Source of the DNA: Chloroflexota bacterium | GTDB taxonomy: Bacteria > Chloroflexota > UBA11872 | Length of the DNA stretch: 64,000 bases | Reading direction: 5' to 3' | Assembly (NCBI GenBank): GCA_026707585.1 | Contig: JAPOWQ010000006.1 | Coordinates: 62,001 to 126,000, forward strand | Part shown: positions 60,362 to 64,000 of the stretch, one piece after another | Position numbering within the stretch: the stretch's first letter is position 1 | How the letters are laid out: each line of letters begins with the position of its first letter | Translations under genes and position numbers: made by a program | The notes under the pieces: model-generated | Database searches by the model: none | The model's input: only the letters and a program-made list of their open reading frames with translations | Told to the model about the DNA's origin: nothing

Positions 60362-61125
60362 GCCGCCCGCAGCTACCCGCCGAAGCCAGCGTCTGGGGAC
60401 GGCGCGCCGTAACCGAGGCGCTGCGCCGTGGCGCACGCGTTGAACGCGTGTTCATTGCCCGCCCCCAGGCCGAAGCCATGGCCGACATTCGTTCGCTGGC
60501 CGCGACGGCGGCTGTCGCCGTCACGTTTGCCGACGCGTCGGAACTCGACCAGTTGAGTTTCGGCGGGCAGCACCAGGGTGTCGTGGCGGCCGTGCGTTCC
60601 CCGCCACCGGCCACGATCGAGGACCTGCTTGACGGCGACAGCGCCGGCGGCCCGCCGCTGATCCTGGCGGCGGATCAGGTTCAGGATGTGGGCAACCTGG
60701 GGGCATTGCTGCGGACGCTCGAGGCGGTGGATGGCGCCGGAGCCATCGTGCCGGGTCGGCGCTCAGCCGCGCTCACCGGCGGGCTGGCTCGGGCCTCGGC
60801 CGGCGCCAGTTTGCGTACGCCGCTGGTCCAGGTTGCCAACGTCTCGCGAGCGCTTGACCAGCTGCGGGACGCGGGCGCCTGGGTTTACGCGCTGGACCAG
60901 GACGGCGATACGGACTTCACCGACGCGGATTACAGCCGCCCGACCTGCCTGGTCGTGGGCGGTGAAGCGCGCGGGGTCCGTCCCGGGGTGCGCAAGGCCT
61001 GCGACGCGGCCCTGCGAATCCCGATGTACGGTGGCGTGGGTTCGTTAAACGTGTCCGTCGCCGGCGCGCTGGTGCTGTATCACGCGGTGCGCTCGCGGGG
61101 AGAGGCTATCCGGGATGGCGCCTGA
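60268..61125 (+). CDS. rlmB: 23S rRNA 2'-O-methyltransferase RlmB/TrmH family
   Basis: A SpoU-family methyltransferase. The substrate-binding N-domain starts at SVWGRRAVTEALRRGARVERVFIA. Motif 1 is LILAADQVQDVGNLGALLRTLEA (the conserved N and R), and motifs 2 and 3 are PTCLVVGGEARGVRPGVRKACD and RIPMYGGVGSLNVSVAGALVLYH, forming the SAM knot. The ATG at 60268 overlaps cysS by about 94 bases and gives an Arg-rich leader that is probably not real; the true start is likely near 60343-60360, but only CTG or GTA codons are there. Overlaps folB by 11 bases. Confidence 0.88.
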   Translation: MGARRHNSRRFGRARRGARGHARRHGLASRVGRPQLPAEASVWGRRAVTEALRRGARVERVFIARPQAEAMADIRSLAATAAVAVTFADASELDQLSFGGQHQGVVAAVRSPPPATIEDLLDGDSAGGPPLILAADQVQDVGNLGALLRTLEAVDGAGAIVPGRRSAALTGGLARASAGASLRTPLVQVANVSRALDQLRDAGAWVYALDQDGDTDFTDADYSRPTCLVVGGEARGVRPGVRKACDAALRIPMYGGVGSLNVSVAGALVLYHAVRSRGEAIRDGA

Positions 61126-61504
61126 CACCGTGAGCCTGGCCGGCATCACCCTGTATGGCTATCACGGAGTGCGCTCGGAAGAACGCACGCTGGGACAACG
61201 CTTTGTGGTGGACGTGGACCTGGACGCCGAGCTGGGCGATGCCGCTGCAACCGATGCGCTGGATTCGACCGTGAACTACAGCGAGGTCTACGCCCTCGTG
61301 GCCGAGATCGTGGAGGGCGAGCCGGTGAATCTGCTGGAAGCACTCGGCGAGAGAATTGCACGCTGCGCGTTACTGCGATTTCCACACGTCCAGAGGGCGC
61401 GCGTTCGCGTGGCAAAGCCCGGCGTAGCGATCGCCGGGTCGGTTCTCCGAGAAGCGGCGGTCACCATCGACCGCACACGAGCCGAGGTTGAAGGCTTGCG
61501 CTGA
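61115..61504 (+). CDS. folB: dihydroneopterin aldolase (FolB)
   Basis: A 129-residue folate-pathway enzyme. SLAGITLYGYHGVRSEERTLGQRF contains the substrate-binding Tyr and His, DSTVNYSEVYALV is typical, NLLEALGERIA contains the conserved Glu, and RVAKPGVAIAG carries the catalytic Lys. GAGAGG precedes the ATG, which overlaps the rlmB stop. A weak low-GC hairpin (GTAAG-ATTT-CTTAC) followed by TTTTC about 30 bp downstream could terminate this unit. Confidence 0.92.
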   Translation: MAPDTVSLAGITLYGYHGVRSEERTLGQRFVVDVDLDAELGDAAATDALDSTVNYSEVYALVAEIVEGEPVNLLEALGERIARCALLRFPHVQRARVRVAKPGVAIAGSVLREAAVTIDRTRAEVEGLR

Positions 61505-61703
61505 ACGACCGCATCCACTGTGAGTTAAGTAAGATTTCTTACCTTTTCAGCTTGACGAAAACAACATCCAGATTCAGTATGATCGAGTAGGGCGGCTAAG
61601 CGGATTACAAATAGCGCGTCCGCGCCATCGGCGCACGGCATAGTTTGTCTTCAGTGACGGGCACGGTCGCGCCAAGATTGTTCTCTGGCCGAAAGGATGT
61701 GAT

Positions 61704-62294
61704 ATGGGGAACCTGGCAGTCTTCATTGACGGCGGCTATCTTGAAGCCCTGCAGAAGCACGAATTCGACGTTCGGCTTGACGTCAAGAAACTGGTTGACG
61801 AGATCCAGGACCACGTCGAGGAATCAAGCGCGGACAAGGTCGAATTGCTGCGCGCCTACTACTACCACTGCCGTCCATATCGCAGTGACCCGCCGACGCC
61901 CGAAGAGATGGACCGGTACTCAAACTCGCGACGCTTCGAGGACGCGCTGCGCTATCTGCCACGCTTCGAGGTGCGCCTGGGACACCTTCGGATGTCCGGC
62001 GTCGATGAGTCGGGCGTACCGATCTTCGAGCAGAAGCAGGTAGACCTGTTGCTGGGCCTGGACATGGCGCTGCTGGCGGGCAAGAACCAAGTGCAGCACA
62101 TCGCGCTGGTTGCCGGCGACGGCGACTTCGTTCCGGCGGTTCGGGTGCTAAAGAACGAAGGCATCATCGTCTGGCTCATTCATGGTCCGCCCCAAGGCAA
62201 CCACGGTTATCCGACGTACTCGTTCGAGCTGTTCAAGACCGCAGACGAACGAATGGAATTGGACGAAGAGTTGATTGACCGTTTACTGAGATAG
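61704..62294 (+). CDS. NYN-domain (LabA/DUF88-like) nuclease-fold protein
   Basis: A 196-residue PIN-like NYN protein. AVFIDGGYLEALQKH supplies the first Asp, QKQVDLLLGLDMALLA and LVAGDGDFVPAVRVLKNEG the other acidic residues of a metal-dependent RNase site, and WLIHGPPQGNHGYPTYSF is the late motif. The catalytic acidic set looks intact, so RNase activity is plausible. AAGGA lies before the ATG, and the 200-bp upstream region is AT-rich (TTGACG and TATGAT are 20 bp apart), suggesting its own promoter. Role may be RNA processing or regulation. Confidence 0.85.
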   Translation: MGNLAVFIDGGYLEALQKHEFDVRLDVKKLVDEIQDHVEESSADKVELLRAYYYHCRPYRSDPPTPEEMDRYSNSRRFEDALRYLPRFEVRLGHLRMSGVDESGVPIFEQKQVDLLLGLDMALLAGKNQVQHIALVAGDGDFVPAVRVLKNEGIIVWLIHGPPQGNHGYPTYSFELFKTADERMELDEELIDRLLR

Positions 62295-62406
62295 CCTTGG
62301 CTGATATCACAACCTGAATCCAGCTCGATCATTCGATGTCGTTCGCTACTTATTCTCCACCAAAAGACTAATTTGTAAGCATTCTTAACGTATGTTCGAA
62401 ATTCGG

Positions 62407-63135
62407 CTAAGGCGTTGAGCGCATGTCGTCAACAACCCGCTGCAGTTCCTTAAGGATGGTTTCAAAGGTCTGTTTGATCGGCCCGCGCGCGTCTATAACC
62501 GCAAAGTTGTGCTGCTTCGCAAGTTCATGAAAGTGCGCGCTGATGCGAGCCTGGTAGCTCAGGAAACTCTCGAAGACGTCCTGGCCACGCATGACGTCCA
62601 GCCCCGATTCCCAGAAGTCGAAGCCGCCGTTGATCAGGATTCTCGGTAGCAGGTGTTCAATGTCCACGTCCAGGTAGACGACCGCATCGGGAACGGGTGC
62701 GAAGTCGTAGATGTCGGCGGTCCAGGCGGGATCGATGCCGCGGGTGGCGGCACGGGCGATCATGGAAAAGATGTAGCGGTCGGCCAGAACCACCATGCCG
62801 GCGCGCAGCGAGGGGATGATCAGCCGTTCAACGCGGTCATAGAAATCGGTGGCGTAGAACAGATTCAGGGTGATGGGGTCCAAATCGTGGCCCGACTTCG
62901 CACGCCGAATCCCAGGGCCAGCCAGTTCGGAACGCGTCAGCCCGGTGTCGACGACGCCGAATCCATGATCTTCGAGCCACTCCTTCATCAGGCGAATCTG
63001 GGTGGAGCGCCCTGAACCGTCCTGGCCTTCAACCACGATCAGGCGGCCGGGCAGCGGGCTCAAGTCAATGCCAGGCGGCGGCTCGCCGTAGAAACGTAAG
63101 GGACGGTTGACCGGAAGACTCACGGCGCCCGCCAC
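62407..63135 (-). CDS. thymidylate-kinase-like protein with altered P-loop
   Basis: A 242-residue Tmk-fold protein. After a basic leader (NRPLRFYGEPPPGIDLS) the P-loop is EGQDGSGRSTQIRLMKEWL: the Walker-A Lys is replaced by Arg. TGLTRSELAGPG, LFYATDFYDRVERLIIP and ADRYIFSMIARA (DRY/F motif) are otherwise normal. From memory, a conserved branch of this family has Arg here, so this is probably not a simple loss. It overlaps the second kinase gene by 16 bases and is co-transcribed with it. Confidence 0.8.
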   Translation of the reverse strand: MAGAVSLPVNRPLRFYGEPPPGIDLSPLPGRLIVVEGQDGSGRSTQIRLMKEWLEDHGFGVVDTGLTRSELAGPGIRRAKSGHDLDPITLNLFYATDFYDRVERLIIPSLRAGMVVLADRYIFSMIARAATRGIDPAWTADIYDFAPVPDAVVYLDVDIEHLLPRILINGGFDFWESGLDVMRGQDVFESFLSYQARISAHFHELAKQHNFAVIDARGPIKQTFETILKELQRVVDDMRSTP

Positions 63136-63881
63136 ATGTCAGCCAGGTACCTTCCACTGAGGCCGGTCGCCGCCAGTGCTTCCTGTAGTCCGGAAAGTTC
63201 GGCTCGCATCGCGCCATCCAGATGCGGTTGCACCAACGCGCGCATCCGTTCCTGCTGATTCACCAGGGTGTCGGTGGCGTCGATGCGCTCCAGGCCGAAC
63301 TCGTCAACCAGCCGCCCGTATTGGCCGCGAATGATGCCCTGGAATAGCCGGAACGATTCGGCGGGATCTCCACTCAGACCCAGATCCAAGCCGGCTTCGT
63401 AGTAGCTGAGTTCGTCGCGGCCGAGCTCGATCCGACGGATCGCCTCGTCAAGTGGGACATCAAAGTAGAAGGCCAGCGTGGGATCGGGTGCAAACGAGTA
63501 CAGCCGCCGCAACCAGCCGGCGCTGACGCCGCGAGCGGCGTCGCGGGCATAGGCGGTGTAAACGTAGCGATCGGCAAGGACGATGGCGCCCGCTTGCAAC
63601 GCCGGAATGATCTGCTCATGCACGCGGCTGGAAAAGTCGGCCGCGTGGATGAGGCTGAAGGTGAGCGGGGTCAGGATGCGGCGGCGCTTTCCGCGGCGCG
63701 TGGTACGGCGGACGATCCGCGATGAGTTCCACTCGGTGAAGATGACCAGGTAGCCCTGGCTCACCAGCCACTTGTGCAGCAGATCCAACTGCGTGCTCTT
63801 CCCCGATCCGTCAATGCCCTCGACGATGAAGAGGCGGCCAGGCAAGTCTTGCGGTGCGGTTGATCCGTCGGCTTTGGCCAT
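63120..63881 (-). CDS. thymidylate-kinase-like protein (intact P-loop)
   Basis: A 253-residue partner of the previous gene, diverged but clearly the same fold. P-loop EGIDGSGKSTQLDLLHKWL is intact, FTEWNSSRIVRR replaces the usual TREP loop, ADRYVYTAYARDAARG is the DRY motif, and a C-terminal helical extension follows. A standard dTMP kinase has TREPGG after the P-loop; here both genes lack it, so phosphorylation of something other than dTMP, or a heterodimer, should be considered. TAGGA precedes the ATG. Confidence 0.82.
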   Translation of the reverse strand: MAKADGSTAPQDLPGRLFIVEGIDGSGKSTQLDLLHKWLVSQGYLVIFTEWNSSRIVRRTTRRGKRRRILTPLTFSLIHAADFSSRVHEQIIPALQAGAIVLADRYVYTAYARDAARGVSAGWLRRLYSFAPDPTLAFYFDVPLDEAIRRIELGRDELSYYEAGLDLGLSGDPAESFRLFQGIIRGQYGRLVDEFGLERIDATDTLVNQQERMRALVQPHLDGAMRAELSGLQEALAATGLSGRYLADMWRAP

Positions 63882-64000
63882 TCCTACATCCCGTCACCAA
63901 TCACCGGCAGCGACGCAATCGGACCAACAGGCGCCCGCGCAATTCGGAAGCCTACGCGACAAACCGCGCGGGCCAGCCGGCGACCGAGGCAGAGGTTTCG

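Noticed and set aside
61552-61583. Promoter TTGACG ... TATGAT before the NYN gene
   Set aside because: Both hexamers are good, but they are 20 bp apart, longer than a normal sigma-70 spacer, so not listed as a feature.

Overview
The window is a 64 kb stretch of a GC-rich bacterial chromosome. No phage, plasmid, rRNA, IS element or CRISPR array is visible. Gene content and style suggest an uncultivated Chloroflexota, possibly of the SAR202/Dehalococcoidia-related heterotroph type. The grounds are a peptide-binding lipoprotein with a long Val/Glu-Arg linker, Pro/Thr-rich lipoproteins, many Gfo/Idh/MocA, luciferase-like, phytanoyl-CoA-dioxygenase-like and amidohydrolase enzymes, a bacterial GPP34 (GOLPH3-like) protein and frequent GTG/TTG starts. 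This assignment is inference; no 16S gene is present.

Layout. 1-11 kb: the 3' part of a methyltransferase gene, a Tat-exported glycosidase-like protein, an alpha/beta hydrolase, a malate/lactate-type dehydrogenase, ispH, a YyaL-type thioredoxin-fold protein, a sugar-isomerase-like TIM barrel and a TPR membrane protein. 11-14 kb: a decaying patch with an in-frame amber codon upstream of the TPR gene, a TfoX C-terminal-domain remnant with an in-frame TGA, and a VOC gene shrunk to its two ends. 14-34 kb: accessory carbon metabolism. It includes a FucU/RbsD mutarotase, an M14 peptidase-amidohydrolase pair, an amidase, a PhyH-type dioxygenase, two VOC proteins, a Gfo/Idh/MocA-GH4 pair, a CoA-ester lyase, an aldehyde dehydrogenase, a luciferase-like monooxygenase, ilvD, the rhamnose mutarotase gene rhaM and nudC. 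Between these lie two tandem membrane coiled-coil ORFs built from an 87-bp repeat. 35-43 kb: a complete Opp/Dpp-type ABC transporter with a molybdopterin sulfite-oxidase-family gene embedded between permease and ATPase genes. 44 kb: two serine tRNA genes. 45-47 kb: a MocA-type dehydrogenase and an SDR. 47-64 kb: housekeeping genes (S1-domain protein, clpC, radA, ispD, ispF, cysS, rlmB, folB, an NYN protein and two adjacent thymidylate-kinase-like genes).

The common radA-ispD-ispF-cysS-rlmB order is interrupted between ispD and ispF by about 4.3 kb. That segment carries a toroid-like protein, a copy of a small repeat, a visibly AT-richer 645-codon coiled-coil ORFan and a ferredoxin-reductase-like gene. 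A second copy of the same repeat sits in frame inside ispD. The 3' end of nudC is duplicated on the far side of an adjacent formylglycine-generating-enzyme-like gene, a footprint of insertion or gene conversion.

Functionally the window reads as a heterotroph that imports peptides or similar solutes and oxidises deoxy-sugars, glycosides and small acids through many NAD-, flavin- and Fe(II)-dependent enzymes. It makes isoprenoids by the MEP pathway (ispD, ispF and ispH all present). The most unusual features are the repeat-modified ispD, the ispD/ispF island with its ORFan, the tandem coiled-coil pair, the nudC footprint, the oxidase inside the ABC operon, and several genes that are intact except for a single stop codon.
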